Origin: Mucilaginibacter sp.
GTDB taxonomy: Bacteria; Bacteroidota; Bacteroidia; Sphingobacteriales; Sphingobacteriaceae
DNA length: 8,158 nucleotides
Direction: 5' to 3'
Assembly: GCA_028288315.1 (NCBI GenBank)
Contig: JAQBNY010000298.1
Span: 1-8,158, forward strand
Part shown: one piece after another, positions 1-5,809 of the stretch
How positions within the stretch are numbered: the first letter of the stretch is position 1
Layout of the letters: each line of letters starts with the position of its first letter
Notes under the pieces: generated by a model
Told to the model about the DNA's origin: nothing
The model's database searches: none
What the model saw: the letters and a program-made list of their open reading frames with translations, nothing else
Position numbers and translations under genes: made by a program

Positions 1-446
1 TATCGCACGATAGGTACTTCCTTGATAATGTGGCCAACAAAATTTGGTTTATTGAGGACCAAAAAATAAAACAATACCCTGGCACTTACGCCGAGTATGA
101 TGAGTGGAATGCTAAACGTAAGTTAGACCCTAAAGTAGTTGCACCTGCCCCTCAGCCAAAAAAGGAAGAGAAAAAGCCGGAACCTGTTAAGCAACAGCCA
201 AACGATAACAAAGTACAACAGCTTAAAAAGCTTAACCAGGATCTTACAAAAATTGAAGCCACTGTTACCGAGCTTGAAAAAGAAATTAAGGAACTGGAAG
301 CACAGCTGGCTGATGAAAAAATATTTAACCAAACCGAAAAGCTTAAGCAAATAAACAACAACTACCAGCTTAAGAAAATGGAACTGGGTGGAATTCAACA
401 AAGATGGGAAGCCCTTGCCGACCAGATAATGGAACTGGAAGCATAG
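1..446 (+). CDS. ABC-F family ATPase, C-terminal fragment (5' end outside the window)
   Basis: This is the tail of a soluble, duplicated ABC-F ATPase, a family that acts on ribosomes rather than in membrane transport. Reading in frame from base 3, the first visible residues are SHDRYFLDNVANKIWFIED. That is the H-loop (switch histidine) of the second nucleotide-binding domain followed by its last strands, so the gene starts left of the window and the GTG at 30 is an internal Val codon. About 147 residues are visible. After the ATPase end comes a Pro/Lys-rich linker (roughly visible residues 48-67) and then a charged Leu/Lys/Glu heptad region to the C terminus, the usual C-terminal coiled coil of Uup/YheS-type members. 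The stop is TAG at 444-446. The exact subgroup cannot be settled without the N-terminal half and inter-domain linker. No frameshift is visible. Confidence 0.9.
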   Translation, partial: SHDRYFLDNVANKIWFIEDQKIKQYPGTYAEYDEWNAKRKLDPKVVAPAPQPKKEEKKPEPVKQQPNDNKVQQLKKLNQDLTKIEATVTELEKEIKELEAQLADEKIFNQTEKLKQINNNYQLKKMELGGIQQRWEALADQIMELEA

Positions 447-487
447 TTCCTTTCGCCGGCAGCGGGAAGGGAAAGAAAATAAATACA

Positions 488-511
488 GCCGCTCGGCTCC
501 TGCCGAGTGGC
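488..511. repeat. GC-rich hairpin, 10-bp stem
   Basis: GCCGCTCGGC (488-497) and GCCGAGTGGC (502-511) pair over ten positions, with one G-T wobble and a TCCT loop. It lies 42 bp past the ABC-F stop. There is no T-run after it, so it is at best a weak terminator or transcript-stabilising hairpin. It shares the CGGCTCC core with the hairpins behind the next gene, which suggests a repeat family. Confidence 0.6.
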
Positions 512-525
512 AACTATTATAAGGC

Positions 526-537
526 CTCCGGCCGGAG
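526..537. repeat. Perfect 12-bp palindrome CTCCGGCCGGAG
   Basis: CTCCGG is followed directly by its own reverse complement CCGGAG. The palindrome has no spacer, so it is better suited to protein binding as DNA, or to being the core of a repeat, than to forming an RNA hairpin. It sits 14 bp after the hairpin at 488-511. Its function is unknown. Confidence 0.5.
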
Positions 538-566
538 TTATTAATAAAGCTGCATTTCATAAAATG

Positions 567-600
567 ATGCTGAAACAAATTCAGCATGACAGCGTTTTTT
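567..600. repeat. REP-like hairpin ATGCTGAA...TTCAGCAT followed by a T-run
   Basis: ATGCTGAA (567-574) and TTCAGCAT (580-587) form a perfect 8-bp stem around an ACAAA loop, followed seven bases later by six T (595-600). Read on the plus strand it could end ABC-F transcription. From memory, GCTGAAacaaaTTCAGCATGAC-like units are scattered in many Bacteroidota intergenic regions, and their minus-strand translation (MLNLFQH) recurs as spurious ORFs. The copy number in this genome cannot be seen from this window. Confidence 0.55.
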
Positions 601-615
601 GGTATTATTGTGATA

Positions 616-1875
616 ATGAAAAAAGTCATTTATCTTTTAATACTTGCTCTTTTAACCTGCACAGTAACCTTTGCCCAATTTCCCTATATTAACAACGTTT
701 TTAGACATGAGATAAAAAGCGTTGAATTTTATAACGCATCTAAAGAAGCCTCGTTCCCTATAATTGCTTTAAATACAAACGACCAGGTTGTTTTGGGTTT
801 TGACGATTTAAACGGCGGCAGCAAAACTTTTTATTACACCCTTGAGCATTGCGATGCCAACTGGAACTCGTCGCGCCTCTCACCTGCCGAATACCTGCAA
901 TCATTTACCGACGACCGTATCTCTAATTATACCTACTCATCAGGAACGTTCCAAAAATATACTCATTATGAGGTTACGATCCCCAATAGTAATATCGCGC
1001 CAAAACTACCCGGCAATTATATACTGAAGGTTTATGAAGACGGCGATCAATCTAAAATGCTCTTAACCCGCCGTTTATATGTGGTAAATCAAAAGGTATC
1101 AGTAGCGGCTAATATCATTGCATCCAATAATGTATCGGCAAGGCGCACTAATCAAAAAGTTAACTTTACGGTACAGTATTCAGGCCTGCAAGTGCAAAAC
1201 CCCAATACGGATATCAGGGTGTTAGTAATGCAAAATGCCCGGCCCGAAACAGGTATGATGAATTCCAAGCCTACCTACATTCGAGGCACTCAGCTGGTTT
1301 ATACTGATATTAATATAAATGATTTCCCTGGTCGTAACGAGTTCAGGCTTTTTGATACCCGTACCTTAAAACTTAATTCTCAACGTATTGCCAAGATCTA
1401 TAAAGATACCGCCAACACCGTAATGCTATTAGGCGACCCTCCACGTAACCTGCCTAATTATATTTTGCTGTACGATAATGATGGCAAATTCTTTATCCTG
1501 AACCAGGATGGCCGCGACCCGCGTACCGATGCCGATTATGCGCACGTATATTTTAGTCTGGCAGCCAACCGGTCTGATGCTGATGGTACGCCTTACATTA
1601 TAGGTCAGTTTAATGATTATAAGCTTGATGAGCACAGTCGGATGCAGTTTGACAGCAGGGGCAGGTTTTATACTAACCTGTTTTTAAAGCAAGGCGTTTA
1701 TGATTACCAGTATGTATGGGTGAGCAATGCTACCCGCAAGCCTGATGATACCCTGTTAGAGGGCAACTACTTTGAGACCGAGAACGAGTACCAGTTGCTG
1801 GTTTATTACCGCCCGCCGGGCTCGCGTTGGGAAGAATTGGTTGGTTATAGCTTACTGACTACCACAGGTCAATAG
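616..1875 (+). CDS. Type IX secretion system Plug-type protein (DUF5103), secreted
   Basis: The product is an exported beta-rich protein of 419 residues, the usual length for DUF5103. Proteins of this family include the Plug, which closes the periplasmic mouth of the SprA translocon of the type IX secretion system. The ATG at 616 is chosen over the in-frame ATG at 586 because it gives a classic signal peptide: Lys2-Lys3, hydrophobic residues 4-14, and a probable cleavage after VTFA (residue 20) before QFPYINNVF. Family-like segments are the N-terminal VFRHEIKSVEFYN and a C-terminal sandwich with YIIGQFNDYKL and LKQGVYDYQYVWV, which resembles an E-set/CBM48-like fold. Cys15 lies after LLT and could be read as a poor lipobox, but signal peptidase I is more likely. 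No other T9SS gene is adjacent. The Plug role comes from family knowledge; the sequence itself supports the family and export. Confidence 0.85.
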   Translation: MKKVIYLLILALLTCTVTFAQFPYINNVFRHEIKSVEFYNASKEASFPIIALNTNDQVVLGFDDLNGGSKTFYYTLEHCDANWNSSRLSPAEYLQSFTDDRISNYTYSSGTFQKYTHYEVTIPNSNIAPKLPGNYILKVYEDGDQSKMLLTRRLYVVNQKVSVAANIIASNNVSARRTNQKVNFTVQYSGLQVQNPNTDIRVLVMQNARPETGMMNSKPTYIRGTQLVYTDININDFPGRNEFRLFDTRTLKLNSQRIAKIYKDTANTVMLLGDPPRNLPNYILLYDNDGKFFILNQDGRDPRTDADYAHVYFSLAANRSDADGTPYIIGQFNDYKLDEHSRMQFDSRGRFYTNLFLKQGVYDYQYVWVSNATRKPDDTLLEGNYFETENEYQLLVYYRPPGSRWEELVGYSLLTTTGQ

Positions 1876-1882
1876 AATAGGC

Positions 1883-1897
1883 GGCTCCGCTGGAGCC
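1883..1897. repeat. Hairpin GGCTCC-gct-GGAGCC
   Basis: A perfect 6-bp GC-rich stem with a 3-base loop starts 8 bp after the Plug-protein stop codon. It lacks a following T-run. Together with the hairpins at 1934-1948 and 2017-2030 it forms a cluster sharing the GCTC/GAGC core. It may act as a 3'-end stabiliser or be part of an interspersed repeat. Confidence 0.5.
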
Positions 1898-1918
1898 CAA
1901 AGAATATCATTAGGATGC

Positions 1919-1998
1919 TTTCTATAAACACGCGGCTCTTCCAGAGCCTTAAATAATTTATTCAATATCGTTCTATCAGAGCGTCCTGTTTATAGAAA
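1919..1998. repeat. 80-bp compound inverted-repeat element (MITE/REP-like)
   Basis: The ends are a perfect 12-bp inverted repeat, TTTCTATAAACA (1919-1930) and TGTTTATAGAAA (1987-1998). Inside lie two further hairpins: GGCTCT-tcc-AGAGCC (1934-1948, 6 bp) and CGTTCT-atc-AGAGCG (1969-1983, 6 bp with one T-G wobble), separated by an AT-rich 20-base spacer. The element holds no ORF. Terminal inverted repeats enclosing two head-to-head small palindromes is the architecture of a paired REP unit or a short non-autonomous mobile element. No target-site duplication is obvious: the flanks are GATGC on the left and ATTTA on the right. Confidence 0.55.
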
Positions 1999-2016
1999 AT
2001 TTATATAAATGTGTTT

Positions 2017-2030
2017 AGCTCGCTAGAGCT
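2017..2030. repeat. Hairpin AGCTC-gcta-GAGCT
   Basis: A perfect 5-bp stem with a 4-base loop, 18 bp right of the 80-bp compound element. It shares the GCTC/GAGC core with the hairpins inside and left of that element. The rest of the gene-free stretch up to 2140 shows no further structure I can name. Confidence 0.4.
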
Positions 2031-2144
2031 TCCTGATCTTATTTGAACACTGCAAAAAATGGCGAATCTATCGGGTAGGCTATGACTAAAAAATGAGCCC
2101 CTGTTGCTAAGGTATTTTTAGGCACATACTATCCGTCTAAAGCT

Positions 2145-2152
2145 TATCTTTG
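2145..2152 (+). promoter_or_regulatory. Bacteroidota -7 promoter box TATCTTTG for the thioesterase gene
   Basis: TATCTTTG fits the Bacteroidota consensus TAnnTTTG and ends 15 bp before the ATG at 2168. A start point 5-7 bases downstream would leave a leader of only about 10 bases (AAAACTGATAC). No Shine-Dalgarno is present, as is common in this phylum. No clear -33 TTTG partner is seen at the usual spacing. Confidence 0.55.
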
Positions 2153-2167
2153 CACAAAAACTGATAC

Positions 2168-2692
2168 ATGAAAGGAAAAGCGCCCAAAGAATCATATACA
2201 ATAATGAACGAGCTGGTATTACCAAATGATACCAACACTTTTAATAATTTAATGGGTGGGCGCCTGTTGCACTGGATGGATATTGCCGCCGCAATATCAG
2301 CACAAAAGCATTGTAACCGTGTAGTGGTAACCGCATCTGTTGATAATGTATCTTTCCATCACCCTATAAAACTGGGAGATGTGATTACTATTGAAGCTAA
2401 AGTAACCCGCGCGTTCACCACTTCTGTTGAAGTAAGAATGGATGTTTTTGCAGAAAACATACCCTCAGGCACCAGAAATAAAAGCAACGAGGCCTACTAT
2501 ACTTTTGTAGCGCTTGATCAGGATGGCCATAAAATACCCGTACCTCCCTTATTGCCCGAAACCGATGGAGAGGTTGAACTGTATGAAGGCGCATTACGCC
2601 GCAGGCAGCTAAGACTAATATTAGGCGGCAGAATGAAACCCGATGATGCTACAGAACTTAAAGCCCTGTTCTTTGCCGCTCAAAAGAAATAA
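2168..2692 (+). CDS. Hot-dog acyl-CoA thioesterase (ACOT/BACH type)
   Basis: This enzyme should hydrolyse acyl-CoA to free acid and CoA in the cytoplasm. The 174-residue length fits a single hot-dog domain that works as a multimer. Family marks are PNDTNTFNNLMGGRLLHWMD (residues 19-38), which contains the central helix with GG and the conserved Asp38 that takes part in catalysis, and VDNVSFHHPIKLGDVI shortly after, which is the strand-turn signature of COG1607. A DxDGHKIPVPPLLPET segment follows the last strand, and the C terminus is a short helical, charged tail. The gene stands alone, with its own -7 box directly upstream and a strong hairpin downstream. Substrate chain length cannot be read from the sequence. 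The assignment to the thioesterase family is firm, but the physiological role is not. Confidence 0.9.
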   Translation: MKGKAPKESYTIMNELVLPNDTNTFNNLMGGRLLHWMDIAAAISAQKHCNRVVVTASVDNVSFHHPIKLGDVITIEAKVTRAFTTSVEVRMDVFAENIPSGTRNKSNEAYYTFVALDQDGHKIPVPPLLPETDGEVELYEGALRRRQLRLILGGRMKPDDATELKALFFAAQKK

Positions 2693-2790
2693 GTAACCCA
2701 AACATACTTTTGCCGAACGGTTTTGACGGCGAGAGCCTATCCCATTTATAAAAGACTGATCAATTAATTAGACAAGAAATTGCTCATGTT

Positions 2791-2826
2791 ATACGTGCAT
2801 TTTTAATGCATAAAAAATGCACGTAT
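2791..2826. terminator. 14-bp-stem hairpin between convergent genes
   Basis: ATACGTGCATTTTT (2791-2804) and AAAAATGCACGTAT (2813-2826) are perfect reverse complements around an 8-base loop. The hairpin lies between the thioesterase stop (2692) and the EVE-protein stop (2879), where a two-way terminator is expected. The T-run is within the stem rather than just after it, and the next T5 tract is 18 bp away, so it is not a textbook intrinsic terminator. Confidence 0.5.
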
Positions 2827-2878
2827 CTGTATGATCTTGTATCTTTTTGCAATATTTGCGTATCAATCCGTATCTTTT

Positions 2879-3283
2879 TTAGCTACCCAGCTCAACTATT
2901 CTGTCAAACTCCTCACGCTTTAATGCCATTACAGATAAGCGCCCTTGCCTTACCAAGCCGATGTCTTTTAGGCGTTCATCTGCTTTTATTTTTTCTAAAG
3001 TTACAGGGTTTTTAAGGCTTTCTACTGGTTCAAGATCAACCACTACCCAGTTGGGGTCTTCGGTGGTGGGATCCTGGTAAAACTCTTTTATTATGCGGGC
3101 AATGCCTACAACTTCTTTACCTTCGTTACTATGGTACCACATCACCAGGTCGCCTTTCTTCATCAATTTAAGATTGTTACGCGCCTGGTAATTTCGCACG
3201 CCATCCCAAAATGTGCGACCCTCTTTATTGAACTTTTCCCAACTATATTTTACAGGTTCACTCTTAACTAACCAATGATTCAT
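2879..3283 (-). CDS. EVE-domain protein (THYN1-like, PUA-related fold)
   Basis: A single EVE domain of 134 residues fills the whole protein. Clear family marks are the N-terminal WLVKSEP (4-10), WDGVRNYQARN (26-36), a KKGDLVMWYHSN strand-loop (42-53), VVGIARI and the late DIGLVRQGRLSVMAL. EVE domains have a PUA-like fold and are known or proposed to bind modified bases in DNA or RNA; the aromatic residues Trp26, Trp49 and Tyr50 are in places suited to line such a pocket. The protein is cytoplasmic, with no signal peptide or membrane span. Stand-alone EVE proteins are common in Bacteroidota and often have no restriction genes nearby. Here its neighbours are a thioesterase (convergent) and a PAS protein (divergent), which say nothing about its ligand. 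The ATG directly precedes NHWLVKSEP, the usual family start. Confidence 0.92.
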   Translation of the reverse strand: MNHWLVKSEPVKYSWEKFNKEGRTFWDGVRNYQARNNLKLMKKGDLVMWYHSNEGKEVVGIARIIKEFYQDPTTEDPNWVVVDLEPVESLKNPVTLEKIKADERLKDIGLVRQGRLSVMALKREEFDRIVELGS

Positions 3284-3546
3284 ATATTTAAATTACGATG
3301 GGGTAAAAATGAGAAAAAGCATGGAGAATAGAAATAGCATTAAATTTTATGCTAGTTATTTATACAGCTTTTTTATAAGGGTATAATATGATAATACAAT
3401 ATACTATAACCAGGCAATTCCACAAAAGACAATACCATTTAATATGTACTTAATATATAATTAACAAAAAAACAACCTTAAGGATAAGTTAACAAAAGAA
3501 GGTAGCAAACTATACCTTATATATTGCTAAACGTCTCATTATGTAT

Positions 3547-3589
3547 TAAGTATGTTTATGTTACAGGAATACATCTAAGTATGTTTCTG
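3547..3589 (+). repeat. Direct repeat TAAGTATGTTT(A/C)TG, 29-bp period
   Basis: Two 14-base copies (3547-3560 and 3576-3589) differ at one base and start 29 bp apart, close to three helical turns, so they would lie on the same face of the DNA. They lie about 63-105 bp upstream of the probable -7 box of the PAS gene. They could be activator half-sites, though chance in AT-rich DNA is possible. Confidence 0.35.
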
Positions 3590-3651
3590 CTTTTATTGCC
3601 CTATATTACATATACATAAACCATTTAACTAAAAAATAAATTTCAAATTTA

Positions 3652-3659
3652 TAGATTTG
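3652..3659 (+). promoter_or_regulatory. Probable -7 box TAGATTTG for the PAS gene
   Basis: TAGATTTG fits TAnnTTTG and ends 22 bp before the ATG at 3682, which leaves a leader of about 15-18 bases. No good -33 TTTG is found at the normal distance. The surrounding DNA is AT-rich, so a chance match is possible. Confidence 0.4.
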
Positions 3660-3681
3660 ACTATATTTTGCTACTCCTTAG

Positions 3682-4644
3682 ATGAATACTTGTTTACAAA
3701 TAGATGATGCTGATGCAAGCTTTAATGTGCTATTTTATCATAATCCAAACCCTATGTGGATTGTTGAGGTGGATACATTATGCTTTAAAGATGTAAATGA
3801 GGCAGCAGTAAAACATTATGGATATACACGCGATGAATTCCTGAACCATATATGTTTAGCTAACATAAGACCCTTGCAAGAACAACAGGATATGCTTGAT
3901 CTTATAAGAACGATTAAGCACAAGCAAACTGTTAAAAAAGAGCTAACCCATGTAAAAAAAGACGGCTCAATCATTCATGTAAATATCACATCGTTTAACG
4001 TTACTTATAATGGCAAACTCTGCCGAATGATTATTATACATGATATTACCGGCCAAAAACATAAGGATATTAAACTTACTGAGGCTATAGATAAAATGTA
4101 CGAAACCCTGGAGAGTATAACAGATGGTTTTATAACATTAAACAATAAATTAAAAATAACTTATTGGAATAAAGAGGCCGAACGGATTCTTTGTATTAAG
4201 AGAGAAGCTGTGCTACTTAAAAGCCTGTGGGAGATATACCCATACTATCGTAATTTACAGGTATTTAAACAATTTAAACAATCATTAAAACATAAAGAAA
4301 CCGTAAAGTTTGAGCAATATATTGCTCCTCTTAATAAATGGATTTGTTTTAATGTGTATCCTGGTGTAGAGAGTTTGACAGTGTATTTTCAGGACATTAC
4401 TAGTCAAAAATATGGCGAGGAACAAATCAATCTTAAAAATAAAAGTCTGGACCGGATAGCCTATGTAAATTCACATATTATACGAAAACCATTAGCCAAT
4501 ATATTGGGAATTATTAACTCACTGGAGTTATTACCGCACAACAATAATTTCGATGAGCCTCTTAAGATGCTAAAGCAAAGCGCCTTAGAATTAGATAATA
4601 TTATTAAAGATGTTAATAGTCATGTTGAGCGGACGATAAAATAG
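3682..4644 (+). CDS. PAS-PAS protein with histidine-kinase dimerisation helix but no ATPase domain
   Basis: A cytoplasmic sensor-like protein of 320 residues. PAS domain 1 spans about residues 12-125 (HNPNPMWIVEVD...DVNEAAVKHYGYTRDEF...HVKKDGSIIHV...IIHDITGQ). PAS domain 2 spans about 136-242 (ITDGFITLNN...YWNKEAERIL...VYFQDITSQ). A helical segment from about 247 resembles a histidine-kinase DHp domain, with the H-box YVNSHIIRKPLANILG and the likely phospho-accepting His265. A second helix (LKMLKQSALELDNIIKDVN) follows, and the protein then stops. The N, G1 and G2 boxes of the HATPase_c domain are absent, and the next gene begins 15 bp later on the other strand, so no catalytic half follows. 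It cannot autophosphorylate in the usual way; it may accept phosphate from another kinase or act as a dimerising sensor. Codon use is AT-rich compared with the neighbours. No transmembrane segment is visible. Confidence 0.85.
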   Translation: MNTCLQIDDADASFNVLFYHNPNPMWIVEVDTLCFKDVNEAAVKHYGYTRDEFLNHICLANIRPLQEQQDMLDLIRTIKHKQTVKKELTHVKKDGSIIHVNITSFNVTYNGKLCRMIIIHDITGQKHKDIKLTEAIDKMYETLESITDGFITLNNKLKITYWNKEAERILCIKREAVLLKSLWEIYPYYRNLQVFKQFKQSLKHKETVKFEQYIAPLNKWICFNVYPGVESLTVYFQDITSQKYGEEQINLKNKSLDRIAYVNSHIIRKPLANILGIINSLELLPHNNNFDEPLKMLKQSALELDNIIKDVNSHVERTIK

Positions 4645-4659
4645 ATTATGAATAGAATG

Positions 4660-5682
4660 TTAGTGCAATATTTTAAACATTAGCTCTTTCATTAAACCCC
4701 CATGGTCGGTATTTGATTCTACTCCTTTACTTTTCATATCATACTCGCGCAGGTAGCTAATTATCTGAAAGGTTTTACCCAAATTATATCCCCTTGCAGC
4801 CTGTTCATAATCTTTCAAAAAATACGGATTAACGCCCAGTTCACGGGCAAGGTTCTGCGGCGATTTATCTTTTACATAATGATAAGCCAGCACCTTGCTG
4901 AAAAAATTATTCAGGTTGCCTAATACAAGTACAATAGGATTAGCTTTGGGATTAGCCTCAAAGTAATTCACAATCTGGTTCACTTTAAAGGCATCCTTTT
5001 TAGTTAAGGCCGATTGCAGTTCGAATACGTTATATTCCTTACTTATTCCAATGTTATCATGAATATGCTTAAGTGTTATCTCTTCTCCTATGCTTACGTT
5101 AAGCATTAGCTTTTCCAGCTCATTAGCAATTTTTGAAAGATCATTCCCCAAATATTCAGCCAGCATAGCCGATGCCTGTTGACTTATCTTATATTTCTTG
5201 CCTGTAATGTAGTCTTCTATCCATGCAGGTATTTTACTGTCATACAACGCTGCCGATTCAAATATCAGCCCGTTCTTATCAATAGCTTTGTATGTTTTCT
5301 TACGCTTATCAAACTTACCGTACTTATAGCAAAACACCAGTATGGTGCTGGACAAGGGGTTTTCGAGGTAAGCTAACAGCGGATTGATGCTCTTTTTGTC
5401 GTCATCATCCCGGCCCCATTTCATATCTTGCGCCTCTTTTACCAATACTACCTGGTAATCACTCATCATGGGATAGCGTTTCGCGGCGTTTATAGCCGTC
5501 ATAATATCGGTATCTTTACCGTACAATACAGTTTGATTAAAGCCCTTTTCTGCGTCTGAAAGTACTTTATGCTCAATGTAATTACTTATCAGATCAATAA
5601 AATAAGGTTCTTCACCATGCAATAAATACAAGGGTTTAAACTTACGGTTCTTAAGATCTTTTATAATTTCGGGAGCAGTCAT
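4660..5682 (-). CDS. holA: DNA polymerase III subunit delta
   Basis: HolA is the delta subunit of the clamp loader, the part that opens the beta clamp during replication. The 340-residue length is normal. Family marks are PLYLLHGEEPYFIDLISNYI near the N terminus (residues 17-36, the degenerate P-loop region of the AAA+ fold), RYPMMSDYQVVLVKEAQDM, LGNDLSKIANELEKLML in the lid domain, NVFELQSALTKKD, and a C-terminal collar with NPIVLVLGNLNNFFSKVL and ARELGVNPYFLKDYEQAARGYN. The ATG at 5682 gives the normal N terminus TAPEIIKDLKNRKFKPLYLLHGEE. The gene converges on the PAS gene with a 15-bp gap and no visible terminator, so the two transcripts probably overlap at their 3' ends. It is divergent from the nuclease-like gene across a spacer with mirrored repeats. 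Confidence 0.95.
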   Translation of the reverse strand: MTAPEIIKDLKNRKFKPLYLLHGEEPYFIDLISNYIEHKVLSDAEKGFNQTVLYGKDTDIMTAINAAKRYPMMSDYQVVLVKEAQDMKWGRDDDDKKSINPLLAYLENPLSSTILVFCYKYGKFDKRKKTYKAIDKNGLIFESAALYDSKIPAWIEDYITGKKYKISQQASAMLAEYLGNDLSKIANELEKLMLNVSIGEEITLKHIHDNIGISKEYNVFELQSALTKKDAFKVNQIVNYFEANPKANPIVLVLGNLNNFFSKVLAYHYVKDKSPQNLARELGVNPYFLKDYEQAARGYNLGKTFQIISYLREYDMKSKGVESNTDHGGLMKELMFKILH

Positions 5683-5699
5683 GGTTGTAAGTTAAAAAT

Positions 5700-5707
5700 C
5701 AAAAGTA
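5700..5707 (-). promoter_or_regulatory. Possible -7 box TACTTTTG for holA
   Basis: Plus-strand CAAAAGTA reads TACTTTTG on the minus strand and fits TAnnTTTG. It ends 17 bp before the holA ATG, leaving a leader of about 10-12 bases. It lies inside the left arm of the mirrored repeat, so the match may come from repeat composition alone. Confidence 0.4.
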
Positions 5708-5809
5708 AAAAGTAAAAAGCTATTTAAAGCTAATAAGATGTTTTTTATCCCGGCATCACCACAAAGAAAGATTATGTATCTTATAATGACACTTTTGACT
5801 TTTACTTTT

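Larger units (their letters stand above)
3284..3681. other. AT-rich divergent intergenic region with repeats
   Basis: About 400 bp between the divergent EVE and PAS genes hold no credible gene. Visible structure: a 20-bp near-palindrome at 3335-3354 (TAGCAT...ATGCTA, one T-T mismatch) about 50-70 bp upstream of the EVE start; the palindrome CCTTAAGG at 3476-3483; a small hairpin AAGGTA...TACCTT at 3499-3518; and a direct repeat TAAGTATGTTTnTG at 3547-3560 and 3576-3589. The base composition is clearly poorer in GC than that of the flanking housekeeping genes. Confidence 0.5.

Noticed and set aside
586..615. Ten-residue N-terminal extension of the Plug protein from the ATG at 586
   Set aside because: It lies in the REP-like hairpin and T-run and would bury the signal peptide; MKKVIYLLILALL at 616 is a normal secreted start.
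123..629. Minus-strand 168-codon ORF over the ABC-F end and the spacer
   Set aside because: It is antisense to the real ABC-F coding sequence and passes through palindromes; its MLNLFQH stretch is the usual artefact of the GCTGAA hairpin repeat.
667..675. Lipoprotein reading of the Plug signal peptide (LLTC around residue 15)
   Set aside because: Thr directly before Cys is unusual in a lipobox, and VTFA before QFPY gives a better ordinary cleavage site.
2705..2712. TACTTTTG, a -7-like box after the thioesterase gene
   Set aside because: It faces no gene on the plus strand, only the convergent spacer, so it is taken as a chance match.
2806..3015. Plus-strand 69-codon ORF over the terminator hairpin and EVE gene
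   Set aside because: It starts inside the hairpin, is antisense to the well-recognised EVE gene and has no recognisable features.
3309..3386. Small plus-strand ORF of 25 codons in the AT-rich spacer
   Set aside because: The product MRKSMENRNSIKFYASYLY-like peptide has no recognisable family, overlaps the near-palindrome and has no promoter box.
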